Shown piece by piece: positions 1 through 7,879 of a stretch of 35,957 nt of DNA. The DNA is from Flavobacteriaceae bacterium. GTDB lineage: Bacteria > Bacteroidota > Bacteroidia > Flavobacteriales > Flavobacteriaceae. Both the position numbers and the translations under genes were made by a program. Each line of letters starts with the position of its first letter. Positions within the stretch are counted from its first letter, which is position 1. The notes under the pieces are model-generated. The model was not told where the DNA came from. It saw only the letters and a program-made list of their open reading frames with translations, and did no database searches. The stretch spans positions 1 through 35,957 of the forward strand of contig JABGUL010000037.1 in NCBI GenBank assembly GCA_018646605.1. Direction: 5' to 3'.

Positions 1-3000
1 AAACCGTTGTGCCTGGATTGGTCGTAATCGTTGGGTTTCTTGCCTCCTCTACATTTATGCTAACAACGTTAGAAGGTAAACCTGCGCCTGCTGCTGGACA
101 AGAAACTGTACTACGTGTAGCAAAAGTAAGCCTACGGATCTTCGTGTCTTCAGTAATATTAAGTGGCGTAGCTGATATATCTAATGTATAACTCGTAGCT
201 CCTGCTATAGGGATCCAAAGATTACCAGAATTAATACTTCGCTGTTGCCACTGATAAGTAAGAGAAGAACCTGCTGAAGAACTAGCATCAAGTGTTCCTG
301 GATTTGTTGATGCTATATCAAATGCTATATTATCCCCAGGACATAGAACAAGATCAGCTGCATTAGCAGCAATAACTCCTGCTGTAGCAGTTTTAGGTAC
401 ATAAACGGTCAATGAAGCAGTATCTGAACAACCAGAAGCATTTGTGACTATCACATTTACAGTAGATTGTTGAGAAATAGTGGTTGTAGTTAAAATATTA
501 TCTGAAACGTCAGCTAAAGGTGCAGCACCCCCATTAATAAAAAAAGAATATGTATAACCGGGAACTGGTGGTCCTGCAGTAACAACTATAGATTCATTCG
601 CGCATATGGTATCTGAGGGAGCATCTGTTGATATAGATGCAGAAGTTAATTCTCCAAAAAAATCAACCAGAACAGTAATTTCTTCTGTAAATGTACAGGT
701 GTCCATAGTTACTTCTACTTTGATTCTATCACCATTGTCGAACTCACCGACACCATTGCCTGCAGTGGCAGTAAAAGCTCTAGAAAGACTGGCTGCCCCT
801 AGAGAAACGTCATTTTTAAAAAATTCATATGCTGCAGGACCTGCTGTGTCTGCTGCAAGAATAGTTATAGTTTCTCCTGCACAAAATAAATTATCTTCTA
901 CCCCAGAGGTTAGGTTTGGCTCGTAATTTGACTTTGAATTCACAGTTAAAATATTGGAATCTGTTCTTGCGCATGAGGTTGGTTCGTCGAAAATTCCATT
1001 ACCATTTGCATCATAATAAGCAAATGCTATTCTCTTAAAACGAGTTTGGACTGTAAAATTGTTGGTAGGTGAATAAGTTTGGGAAGTGGCACCTCCGATA
1101 TCACCCCATGGACCTCCTCCAATAGAAGATTGCCACTGATATCCAATTGTTGCGGAGGCAATTGTTGTAGAAGCTGCTCCACCACCAACACCCAGTGTAC
1201 CTCCATCTAAAGCACCAGCCATAGAAGAATTATAACATAAATTTGAATCTGCAGGAACTGAAAAAGTAATTGATCCTGTAGAAGAAAGTGATAAGACTGT
1301 AAATGTTTCGCTAACATCAATATAGCATCCTGTTGCATTAAAAGCTCTTGTTATTACAACATCTCCGTCATTAATTCTATTTGTTGTAAATCTATTACCC
1401 GTAACCTCTGCAGGTAATGCAGGATTTCCTGTATTATTTATAAAAAATGTGTAACTGACACCTCCTGTAGCTTCTATTTGAACATTCTCGCCTAAACATA
1501 TTATGTTACCTGGTGCATCTGTTGAAATTCCCGGATTCAAGCCTACTTCATCTATCAAAATTGGTATTGTTTGTTGATTAGTACAACCAAAATTATCTGT
1601 TATTTGTACTGTAACATTATCACCATTTTGAATGATTGGTGGACTTGTAGCAAGGTTTCTAGTTGCTCCTGATCTTAAGTTTAAACTATTTGTTGTGGTA
1701 TTAGAAGAAATAATTGTTGCATTTACAATAAAGGTATACGTTGCTGCTCCAGTATTGGCAGATATAACGATATCCTGTTCTTGGCAAAATGTATTAGAGG
1801 CATCATTAGTAGATAAATTGATATCAAAAGAAACCCTTTTATTAATTACTATTATGTCGTCCCCAATAAAAGCACAAGAAGTTGTATTTGATGATATTAC
1901 AACATTTCTCCTGTAAAATGTTGTTGTTGAAATACCAGTAAGTGAATAATTAGCGGAAGTTGCACCGCTTAAATCAAAATAGTTTGATCCATTGTCGGTT
2001 GAGCTCTGCCATTGATAGCTTACAGCTCCATAGGTCGAAGAAGCAACAGAGCTACCCCCCGTTCCATCACCTAATATCTGTCCTGTTGGTTTTTCACCTG
2101 AACAAACATTTGAATCAGAAGCATTTTGAAGAACTATTAGGCCGTTGTCAACTAAATCCATTTCATTGAATGTCAATGACTCTTCATCAAAACATCCAGA
2201 AGCATTAAATACCATCACTTTAACAATATCACCATCTGTCAGGGTTCTATTCAAAGTTGGAAATGTTGCGCCAAATTGTAAATTACCATTGATATACCAT
2301 GTATAACTTACTCCCCCGGAAGCAGTAAAATTGATCGTTTCTCCAGAACAAAAAAGACCGTCAGATGCTGAGGCTGAAAGAGTAGCGTTTGGATTATTTG
2401 ATACAGATACAGTAATAGATTGCGTTGATGAGTTTGTAGTACAACCATTAGCATCTATCATATCAATGGTTACTACATCTCCATCCGCTATACTACCTAC
2501 TCCCCCTAATGAAGAAAATGTGATTGTGTTAACACCTGCTAAACTTTGAATAATTCCATTATTAACTTTAAAAGTATAGGTTGCAGTCCCTGAAAATGGA
2601 GTTATTGTAAATATAATATCTTCCCCTGCACATATACTTGGAGTATTTCCCTTATTGCTTGAAAGAGTAGGATTCGCTGGAGTATTAATGTTAATATCAA
2701 GGGATGTACTAACATTATTAGATAGATCAGGGTCAAGGGGTATAGTGATACTTGCTGTAATTGTATAAGGCCCACTAAAATCAGATAAATCTAAAGGTGA
2801 CATGTTTGAGCCAAGAACAGGATCAAAATGGTCTGGGAAAATGAAAGTTTTTGTGGAGCCATTATTTATTAATCCATTCCCAGAAGGGTGAGCTGATCCA
2901 TCAATAGTATAATTTGCAGCAGCTCTTGAAATTGGGCCATTAACCTGAAAATAAAAAACATCTCCATCTACATCATTATTAGGGGATCCAGTTACAGATA

Positions 3001-3145
3001 TCTCAACTTGAAACTTAACCGAATTCGTTGGACATAAAGGCTCTCCACCAACAATTGAAATATTTCCTATTGAAATGTCTTGTTGGGAAAAAAGAATTCC
3101 CGAAAACAAGAACGACATTAATAAAAAAAGAAAATGTTTTTTCAA
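1..3145 (-). CDS. Giant secreted repeat protein with Ig/PKD-like modules (5' part only)
   Basis: The reverse strand reads open from position 3145 to the window edge, about 1048 residues. I translated most of it and found no stop or frame break. The N-terminus is a clear signal peptide: Lys-Lys, a hydrophobic stretch (FLFLLMSFLFSGILF), then SQQ. The chosen start is TTG at 3145-3143; the only nearby ATG (3118-3116) would cut into the signal peptide. After a unique N-terminal domain come ~94-residue beta-rich modules of two kinds. Type A carries C-x-G-E followed by YTFFIN-like strands and ends in D-x-V-x-V plus GC. Type B carries YQWQSS and GATS. They are arranged A-A-B three times, and a further A begins at the window edge. 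Such proteins in Bacteroidota are usually exported by the type IX system and act as adhesins or gliding-related surface proteins. The sorting domain would lie outside the window, so this is inference. Confidence 0.85.
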   Translation of the reverse strand, partial: MKKHFLFLLMSFLFSGILFSQQDISIGNISIVGGEPLCPTNSVKFQVEISVTGSPNNDVDGDVFYFQVNGPISRAAANYTIDGSAHPSGNGLINNGSTKTFIFPDHFDPVLGSNMSPLDLSDFSGPYTITASITIPLDPDLSNNVSTSLDININTPANPTLSSNKGNTPSICAGEDIIFTITPFSGTATYTFKVNNGIIQSLAGVNTITFSSLGGVGSIADGDVVTIDMIDANGCTTNSSTQSITVSVSNNPNATLSASASDGLFCSGETINFTASGGVSYTWYINGNLQFGATFPTLNRTLTDGDIVKVMVFNASGCFDEESLTFNEMDLVDNGLIVLQNASDSNVCSGEKPTGQILGDGTGGSSVASSTYGAVSYQWQSSTDNGSNYFDLSGATSANYSLTGISTTTFYRRNVVISSNTTSCAFIGDDIIVINKRVSFDINLSTNDASNTFCQEQDIVISANTGAATYTFIVNATIISSNTTTNSLNLRSGATRNLATSPPIIQNGDNVTVQITDNFGCTNQQTIPILIDEVGLNPGISTDAPGNIICLGENVQIEATGGVSYTFFINNTGNPALPAEVTGNRFTTNRINDGDVVITRAFNATGCYIDVSETFTVLSLSSTGSITFSVPADSNLCYNSSMAGALDGGTLGVGGGAASTTIASATIGYQWQSSIGGGPWGDIGGATSQTYSPTNNFTVQTRFKRIAFAYYDANGNGIFDEPTSCARTDSNILTVNSKSNYEPNLTSGVEDNLFCAGETITILAADTAGPAAYEFFKNDVSLGAASLSRAFTATAGNGVGEFDNGDRIKVEVTMDTCTFTEEITVLVDFFGELTSASISTDAPSDTICANESIVVTAGPPVPGYTYSFFINGGAAPLADVSDNILTTTTISQQSTVNVIVTNASGCSDTASLTVYVPKTATAGVIAANAADLVLCPGDNIAFDIASTNPGTLDASSSAGSSLTYQWQQRSINSGNLWIPIAGATSYTLDISATPLNITEDTKIRRLTFATRSTVSCPAAGAGLPSNVVSINVEEARNPTITTNPGTTV

Positions 3146-3203
3146 TCCAAACCGTATTAAATTATTAACGCTTAAAATGCGTTTATATTATATGATCTGT
3201 AAA

Positions 3204-3211
3204 CAAATTTA
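3204..3211 (-). promoter_or_regulatory. Candidate -7 element for the repeat-protein gene
   Basis: The reverse strand reads TAAATTTG, a full match to the Bacteroidota -7 consensus TAnnTTTG, about 60 bases upstream of the proposed TTG start. No good TTTG -33 partner is seen at the usual spacing. It lies in the 149-base gap after the PLP-enzyme gene, so the large gene may have its own transcript. Confidence 0.4.
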
Positions 3212-3294
3212 GTTATATTTTTAGTTCTATGTGCCAGAAGTGAACAGGTTATTAACATTTTTATGAACTGAATTATTTGTAGTTAGATTTATTG

Positions 3295-4272
3295 TTACAA
3301 GAAATTCATTTTCTCCATCCACTCATCGTTGTAAATTTTCCCTATGTATCTACTACCAGAATCATGTAATAAGACCACTACAACATCCTCTTTTTTAAAA
3401 TTTTCTTTGAGCTGCAAAAGCCCTTTAATTGCTGCACCACATGAATTCCCGGCTAATATCCCCTCTTGTTTTGCGAGCATTCGGGTATAAATCGCAGCTT
3501 CTTTATCTGTGACCTTTTCAAAGTGATCTATAACTGAAAAATCGACGTTCTTGGGCAGAATATCTTCCCCTATACCTTCGGTTGAATAAGGATAGATTTC
3601 ATTAGGATCGAACACACCAGTTTCATGGTATTTTTTAAAAACAGATCCATAGGTGTCAATTCCCCAAATCTTAATATTTGGGTTTTTCTCTTTAAGGAAT
3701 TTTCCTACACCCGATATTGTACCCCCTGTTCCAACACCTACAACAAAATGGGTGATTTTTCCTTGGGTTTGCTTCCATATCTCGGGACCCGTACTTTCAT
3801 AATGAGCTTGGGTGTTTGAAGGGTTATCATACTGATTCACATGCCATGAATTTGGAGTCTCATTTGCTATTCTGGCTGCAGTGCTGTAGTAGGATCGTGG
3901 GTCTTCTGCTGGGACGTTTGTTGGACATATTACTACTTCAGCACCAACAGCACTTAATAAATCAAATTTTTCTTTTGATTGTTTATCGGTTGATATACAA
4001 ATCAGTTTGTATCCTTTTACTATTGCCGCCAGGGCTAATCCCATTCCTGTATTACCTGAGGTTCCCTCAACAATAGTCCCACCAGGCTTAAGGCGCCCAT
4101 CAGATTCGGCATCCACAATCATTTTTACTGCCATGCGATCTTTGACTGAATTTCCTGGATTAAAACTTTCGACTTTAGCTAAAACCAGAGCATCTACTTC
4201 TGAAGTAATAGTATTTAATTTTATTAGCGGGGTGTTTCCAATCGTTTCTAATATATTGTTGGCGTAATCCAT
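3295..4272 (-). CDS. Cystathionine beta-synthase-like PLP enzyme (cysteine synthase family)
   Basis: A fold-type II PLP enzyme of 325 residues. The Schiff-base lysine is Lys44 in the NSVKDR motif. The substrate loop is TSGNTG (71-76), the phosphate-binding loop is GTGGT (181-185), and GNSCGA lies at 275-280. Three features point to cystathionine beta-synthase rather than plain O-acetylserine sulfhydrylase: the P-x-x-x-P-A-E-D-P-R-S-Y segment (117-129), the EGIGEDILP segment (232-240), and a C-terminal SGSRYIGK...DEWM stretch. It lacks both the N-terminal heme region and the C-terminal CBS-domain pair of animal enzymes, so it is catalytic core only. The expected role is PLP-dependent condensation of serine or activated serine with homocysteine or sulfide; the true substrate cannot be read from sequence. 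The gene follows the FtsX-like gene with a 62-base gap that holds its own promoter-like element. Confidence 0.85.
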   Translation of the reverse strand: MDYANNILETIGNTPLIKLNTITSEVDALVLAKVESFNPGNSVKDRMAVKMIVDAESDGRLKPGGTIVEGTSGNTGMGLALAAIVKGYKLICISTDKQSKEKFDLLSAVGAEVVICPTNVPAEDPRSYYSTAARIANETPNSWHVNQYDNPSNTQAHYESTGPEIWKQTQGKITHFVVGVGTGGTISGVGKFLKEKNPNIKIWGIDTYGSVFKKYHETGVFDPNEIYPYSTEGIGEDILPKNVDFSVIDHFEKVTDKEAAIYTRMLAKQEGILAGNSCGAAIKGLLQLKENFKKEDVVVVLLHDSGSRYIGKIYNDEWMEKMNFL

Positions 4273-4288
4273 TTTAAAAATTTGATAA

Positions 4289-4317
4289 CAAAAGTATCTA
4301 TTAGTTTCCCAAACAAA
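4289..4317 (-). promoter_or_regulatory. Promoter of the CBS-like gene (-33 TTTG, -7 TACTTTTG)
   Basis: On the reverse strand TACTTTTG (4296-4289) matches TAnnTTTG. TTTG at 4317-4314 lies 17 bases upstream as the -33 partner. The element sits 17 bases before the ATG at 4272, giving a short leader. Confidence 0.55.
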
Positions 4318-4323
4318 CTAATA
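4299..4323. repeat. Perfect 9-bp inverted repeat over the CBS-like gene promoter
   Basis: TATTAGTTT (4299-4307) is repeated inverted as AAACTAATA (4315-4323), with a 7-base centre. It covers the proposed -33 element and spacer. It lies 3' of the FtsX-like gene but has no T-run, so an operator or processing hairpin is as likely as a terminator. Confidence 0.6.
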
Positions 4324-4334
4324 TACCTGTTAAA

Positions 4335-5573
4335 TTAACGGTAACGTAATACCTTTGATGGAGAAATACGCAGAATTATTTTTGATGGAATCCAAAGAAG
4401 TAGAGTAGAAATTCCCAAGAAAAAGAGATTGACAAAAATTACTTTAAATCCATCTATATAAACTGGGGCTTGACTAACAAAATAGGTTGTTGGATCCAAC
4501 TGAATCCATCCCCAATAGTGTTGTGAAAAATAAAACCCTAAGCCCAAAAAGTTTCCCCAAAAAAGTCCTTTCGTCATAATCACAGTCCCGTTATATAAAA
4601 ATATTTTTTGGACCAAAGTATTATTAGCTCCCAATGCTTTTAATAATCCTATCATCCTTGAACGTTCTAAAATCAATACCAGTAGAGCAGTTGCCATATT
4701 AATTACGCCGACAAGAAGCATTACTATTAAGATAATCAATACGTTAAAATCAAATAATGCAATCCATTGAAAAATTCCTGAAAAACGATCTGTTATTGAA
4801 CTACTATTTAATTCTGAAGGAAGTCGCTCATATATTCGATTTGCTGTAAGCTCAACTTCATGAAAATCGTTTACAAAAAGTTCATATCCCCCTATTTGAT
4901 TTTTGTTCCATTGATTCAATCGCTGTACTTGCCTGATATCTGCATAAATCAAATTTTGATCAATGTCTGGAAAGCCAGAAAAATATATCCCAACTATAGT
5001 AAACCTTCTTCTTTTAGGCAAACCTTCTCCAGTTTGACTCTGAAAAAAAGCTTCTACTTTCTGACCCAAGTTCAGCCCTAATCTGTCAGCCATGGTTTCT
5101 GAAATTAAAATTTCATTCGTAACACTCTCTTTTTTTGTATTGGGAAAACTACCTTGAGTTAAGAAAGAAGATAAACTTGACCAATCAAAGTCCTCTGAAA
5201 CTCCTTTTAATAAGAAACCTTCAAAATCATTTTTAGTTTTTAGCATTCCCGCCTTTAGAGCAATTCCATGAAGACGCTCAAGGTTTTCATCCTCACTGAT
5301 TTGATTTCTTAATTGTTGAGAATCTTCTAAGGGAAGTAAAGAAACTTGAGACTCATTGTTTTCAAAAGATGTAACTAAAATATGTCCATTAAATACGCTT
5401 GTTTTTTCTTGTATTTCGCGTTGCAATCCCTCACTCGTAGACATAGCAATCAAAATAGCTGCAATTCCAATAGCAACTGCGACAGTTGCAATATTGATTA
5501 TTCGCTCAGAAACAGTACTTTTATTCTGTTTTTGACCTTGCATTTTTCTTGCAAAAAACAACGCTACATTCAA
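4335..5573 (-). CDS. FtsX/LolE-family ABC transporter permease
   Basis: A 412-residue inner-membrane protein with the MacB/LolC-E layout. One membrane segment lies at about 25-47, then a large periplasmic domain (about 50-265), then three membrane segments at about 275-303, 327-350 and 376-398. The cytoplasmic loop ILERSRMIGLLKALGA (301-316) is the FtsX-domain coupling region that contacts the ATPase. Family members move lipoproteins or other substrates from the inner membrane using a LolD-type ATPase; no ATPase gene is nearby, so it must be encoded elsewhere. The start is TTG at 5573-5571. The next ATG (5543) would delete the NVALFFARKM segment, which is characteristic of these permeases. 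An in-frame stop at 5582-5580 rules out anything longer. LolE is possible, but the substrate is not shown. Confidence 0.85.
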   Translation of the reverse strand: MNVALFFARKMQGQKQNKSTVSERIINIATVAVAIGIAAILIAMSTSEGLQREIQEKTSVFNGHILVTSFENNESQVSLLPLEDSQQLRNQISEDENLERLHGIALKAGMLKTKNDFEGFLLKGVSEDFDWSSLSSFLTQGSFPNTKKESVTNEILISETMADRLGLNLGQKVEAFFQSQTGEGLPKRRRFTIVGIYFSGFPDIDQNLIYADIRQVQRLNQWNKNQIGGYELFVNDFHEVELTANRIYERLPSELNSSSITDRFSGIFQWIALFDFNVLIILIVMLLVGVINMATALLVLILERSRMIGLLKALGANNTLVQKIFLYNGTVIMTKGLFWGNFLGLGFYFSQHYWGWIQLDPTTYFVSQAPVYIDGFKVIFVNLFFLGISTLLLWIPSKIILRISPSKVLRYR

Positions 5574-6757
5574 TGAAAATTAGATTTAAAATTCGTCTCA
5601 TCAAAAATACATTTTTATTTTGGCTTGCTTTAGCTTATTCAACTACTGTTTCTTGTGAAGCACAGGTTCTCCCTGGAGCAGAAGATACTGCAGCATACTT
5701 TCCAATGCTACAAAATAAAAAGGTAGGAATCGTAGCACATCAGTCTAGTTTAATTGCTCAACAAGAACAGACTATTCACTTGGTAGATGTCCTTATAAAA
5801 AACAATATTGATCTCCAAAAAGTTTTTGCTCCTGAACATGGCTTTAGAGGAACAGCAGATGCAGGTGAGAAAATTGAAAATCAAGTTGACACCAAAACAC
5901 AGCTACCAATAATTTCACTCTATGGTAAAAACAGAAAACCCACGAGTAAACAGCTTCAAGAAATTGAGATAATGATTTTTGATCTTCAAGATGTTGGGGT
6001 GCGATTTTTTACCTATCTCTCTACTTTGCATTACGTTATGGAAGCTTGTGCAGAAAATAATATTCCTTTAATTGTGTTGGACCGACCCAATCCAAATACA
6101 CATTATATTGATGGTCCTGTTTTAGATTTAAAAAACAAAAGTTTTGTTGGAATGCACCCCGTGCCTATTGTTTATGGAATGACTATTGGGGAATATGCCG
6201 AAATGATTAATGGTGAAAAATGGTTGAAAAATCAATTGAAATGTGATCTGAAAGTAATTCCTGTTCAAAATTTTACCCACAACACTCCTTATACTTTGTC
6301 CGTAAGACCCTCGCCCAATCTTCCCAATGAAAAATCAATTGCACTTTATCCAAGTTTATGTTTATTGGAGCCCACAGAAGTCAGTGTAGGTAGAGGAACC
6401 TCAACTCAATTTCAAATCTATGGTCATCCAGACTTTCCCGATACAGGATTTTCTTTTACTCCTCAATCGAATTTTGGTTCCAAAAATCCGAAACACAAAG
6501 GACAAGTTTGTTATGGTAAAGATTTAACTCAAGTGGATAAGCCTTACAGAATTGAACTCCAATGGCTGATAAATGCCTACTCACAATTTCCCAATAAAGA
6601 ATCTTTTTTCTTAAAGGGCTTTGAACGAATTGCTGGAGTTAGCAGTTTACAAACACAATTAGAGACCGGTGAAAGTGAAGCTAGCATCCGGTCTTCGTGG
6701 ACAGCAGATTTAGAATCTTTTAAAAAAATAAGAGTAAAATACTTACTTTATCCTTAA
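5573..6757 (+). CDS. namZ: NamZ-like exo-beta-N-acetylmuramidase (DUF1343)
   Basis: 394 residues from ATG at 5573. The N-terminus is a signal peptide (basic start, hydrophobic 13-22) followed by Cys28 in TVSC, which could be a weak lipobox. The mature part is a DUF1343 protein: GIVAHQSS near 52-59, PEHGFRG (87-93), FDLQDVGVRFFTY (136-148), DRPNP (170-174) and SVGRGT (271-276). The family founder NamZ (YbbC) removes MurNAc from the non-reducing end of peptidoglycan fragments. The Glu/His of PEHG and the Asp/Arg clusters are the conserved core. Expected location is periplasm or outer membrane, with a role in cell-wall turnover or recycling. The ATG is the first one in this frame; a TTG at 5549 would lie deeper inside the divergent permease gene. 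The stop (TTAA, 6754-6757) is shared with queE on the other strand. Confidence 0.85.
   Translation: MKIRFKIRLIKNTFLFWLALAYSTTVSCEAQVLPGAEDTAAYFPMLQNKKVGIVAHQSSLIAQQEQTIHLVDVLIKNNIDLQKVFAPEHGFRGTADAGEKIENQVDTKTQLPIISLYGKNRKPTSKQLQEIEIMIFDLQDVGVRFFTYLSTLHYVMEACAENNIPLIVLDRPNPNTHYIDGPVLDLKNKSFVGMHPVPIVYGMTIGEYAEMINGEKWLKNQLKCDLKVIPVQNFTHNTPYTLSVRPSPNLPNEKSIALYPSLCLLEPTEVSVGRGTSTQFQIYGHPDFPDTGFSFTPQSNFGSKNPKHKGQVCYGKDLTQVDKPYRIELQWLINAYSQFPNKESFFLKGFERIAGVSSLQTQLETGESEASIRSSWTADLESFKKIRVKYLLYP
5602..5609 (-). promoter_or_regulatory. Candidate -7 element for the FtsX-like gene, inside namZ
   Basis: The reverse strand reads TATTTTTG, a match to TAnnTTTG, 28 bases upstream of the TTG start at 5573. 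It lies within the signal-peptide codons of the divergent NamZ-like gene. There is no clear -33 partner. Confidence 0.35.
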
Positions 6758-7386
6758 GGAATATTCAAGTATTTGTGTGTCTGAAGCGACACTTTCCACT
6801 TTGGGTTTTCTAAAACATAGTCAACCAACAAGGGCATCACTGTGTAACGTTTACTCCATTCTGGCTGCAAAAAAAGCTTACAGTTTTTATTAACCATTGC
6901 AGCTTGCTCTTCTGCAAAACGTAGATCGTCTTTATTATAAACAATCATTTTGAGTTCATCTGCACGTTGGTATGCATCAGAAATCGGTAATTTATTCTTT
7001 TTTGGAGATAGACAAAACCAATCCCAATTTCCACTCAAAGGGAATGCTCCTGAGGTCTCAATATGAATTTGTATGTCTTCTTTATGAAGTGCATCTGTTA
7101 AAGGATCCATTTTCCACATCAAAGGTTCCCCGCCGGTAACTACAACTGTATCTGAATATTTTTTTGCTTCAGCAACAATCGAATCTATTTGTGTAGGAGG
7201 ATGTAAATCAGCATTCCAGCTCTCTTTAACATCACACCAATGACAACCTACATCACAACCGCCAATTCGAATAAAATAAGCTGCACTTCCTTTATGATAA
7301 CCCTCACCCTGAAGGGTATAAAAGGCCTCCATCAATGGTAAAGACAAGCCTTTAGATACTGCCGATATAGATTCTTTTTTTTGCAT
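6754..7386 (-). CDS. queE: 7-carboxy-7-deazaguanine synthase QueE (radical SAM)
   Basis: 210 residues. The cluster-binding motif is CX3CX2C (Cys44, Cys48, Cys51), the compact QueE form in the segment GGCDVGCHWCDVKESW. FYTLQGEG (22-29) and TGGEP (84-88) match substrate and SAM-binding positions. The enzyme converts 6-carboxy-5,6,7,8-tetrahydropterin to 7-carboxy-7-deazaguanine in queuosine biosynthesis. No other queuosine gene is in the window. The ATG at 7386 is used because the residues before MEAFYTLQ resemble homologues; an ATG at residue 19 (7332) is the alternative. Two -7-like boxes lie just upstream. Confidence 0.93.
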   Translation of the reverse strand: MQKKESISAVSKGLSLPLMEAFYTLQGEGYHKGSAAYFIRIGGCDVGCHWCDVKESWNADLHPPTQIDSIVAEAKKYSDTVVVTGGEPLMWKMDPLTDALHKEDIQIHIETSGAFPLSGNWDWFCLSPKKNKLPISDAYQRADELKMIVYNKDDLRFAEEQAAMVNKNCKLFLQPEWSKRYTVMPLLVDYVLENPKWKVSLQTHKYLNIP

Positions 7387-7390
7387 CGCA

Positions 7391-7414
7391 CAAAGATACC
7401 AATTTCCAAATGTA
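7391..7414 (-). promoter_or_regulatory. Two candidate -7 elements for queE
   Basis: The reverse strand shows TACATTTG (7414-7407) and TATCTTTG (7398-7391); both match TAnnTTTG. The first would give a leader of roughly 15 bases before the ATG at 7386. The second would start transcription at about the ATG itself, giving a leaderless mRNA or favouring the internal ATG at 7332. No clear -33 TTTG is seen. Confidence 0.45.
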
Positions 7415-7459
7415 CATTCGTAGAGAAATTGTATCTTTAAAAAACAATATAATTATGTC

Positions 7460-7876
7460 ATGCCTAAACCTTTTCATCTAGCAATCCCTGTTGATAACCT
7501 AGAGCGCTGTAGCCGTTTTTATAGTGATATTTTAGATTTTGAAGCTGGGCGATCTTCGGATCATTGGATCGATTATAATATGTTTGGTCATCAGTTGGTT
7601 TTACACGTTGACCCTAATCATAACTCAAAAAAACATCATAATGAAGTGGATGGAAAGTCCGTACCTGTACCCCACTTTGGTGTGGTTTTAGGATGGGAAG
7701 AATTTAATTCTTTTGCCAAGCAGCTCATTCAAAAAGGAGTTGAATTTGTGATTGAACCCTATCTTCGTTTTGAGGGACTTCCTGGCGAACAGATGACCAT
7801 GTTTTTTTACGATCCTGCAGGAAATGCATTAGAATTTAAAGCATTTAAAAATGATAATCAAATTTTCGCAACCTAG
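7460..7876 (+). CDS. VOC-family (glyoxalase/bleomycin-resistance fold) protein
   Basis: 138 residues with the paired beta-alpha-beta-beta-beta fold of the vicinal oxygen chelate superfamily. The first half begins HLAIPVDNLERCSRFYSDIL (6-25); the second ends FYDPAGNALEFKAF (116-129). His6, His49 or His72, and Glu125 are plausible metal ligands. Members include glyoxalase I, extradiol dioxygenases and antibiotic-binding proteins; nothing in the sequence picks one, so no substrate is assigned. The start is ATG at 7460; an out-of-frame ATG lies at 7455. The next gene begins 3 bases after its stop, so the two are probably cotranscribed. No signal peptide is seen, so it is cytoplasmic. Confidence 0.8.
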   Translation: MPKPFHLAIPVDNLERCSRFYSDILDFEAGRSSDHWIDYNMFGHQLVLHVDPNHNSKKHHNEVDGKSVPVPHFGVVLGWEEFNSFAKQLIQKGVEFVIEPYLRFEGLPGEQMTMFFYDPAGNALEFKAFKNDNQIFAT

Positions 7877-7879
7877 AAC

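Noticed and set aside
606-2549. Several plus-strand open frames of 60-106 codons across the first 2.5 kb
   Set aside because: They lie opposite the long continuous minus-strand frame, whose translation shows regular repeat domains; the plus-strand products have no recognisable features.
1-2700. Repeats at the start of the window as a CRISPR array or tandem DNA repeat
   Set aside because: The periodicity is at protein level (~94 and ~290 residues); the DNA repeats are diverged and lack identical units and spacers.
5549-5572. TTG start eight codons upstream of the NamZ-like ATG
   Set aside because: It lies deeper in the permease gene and adds residues ahead of a complete signal peptide.
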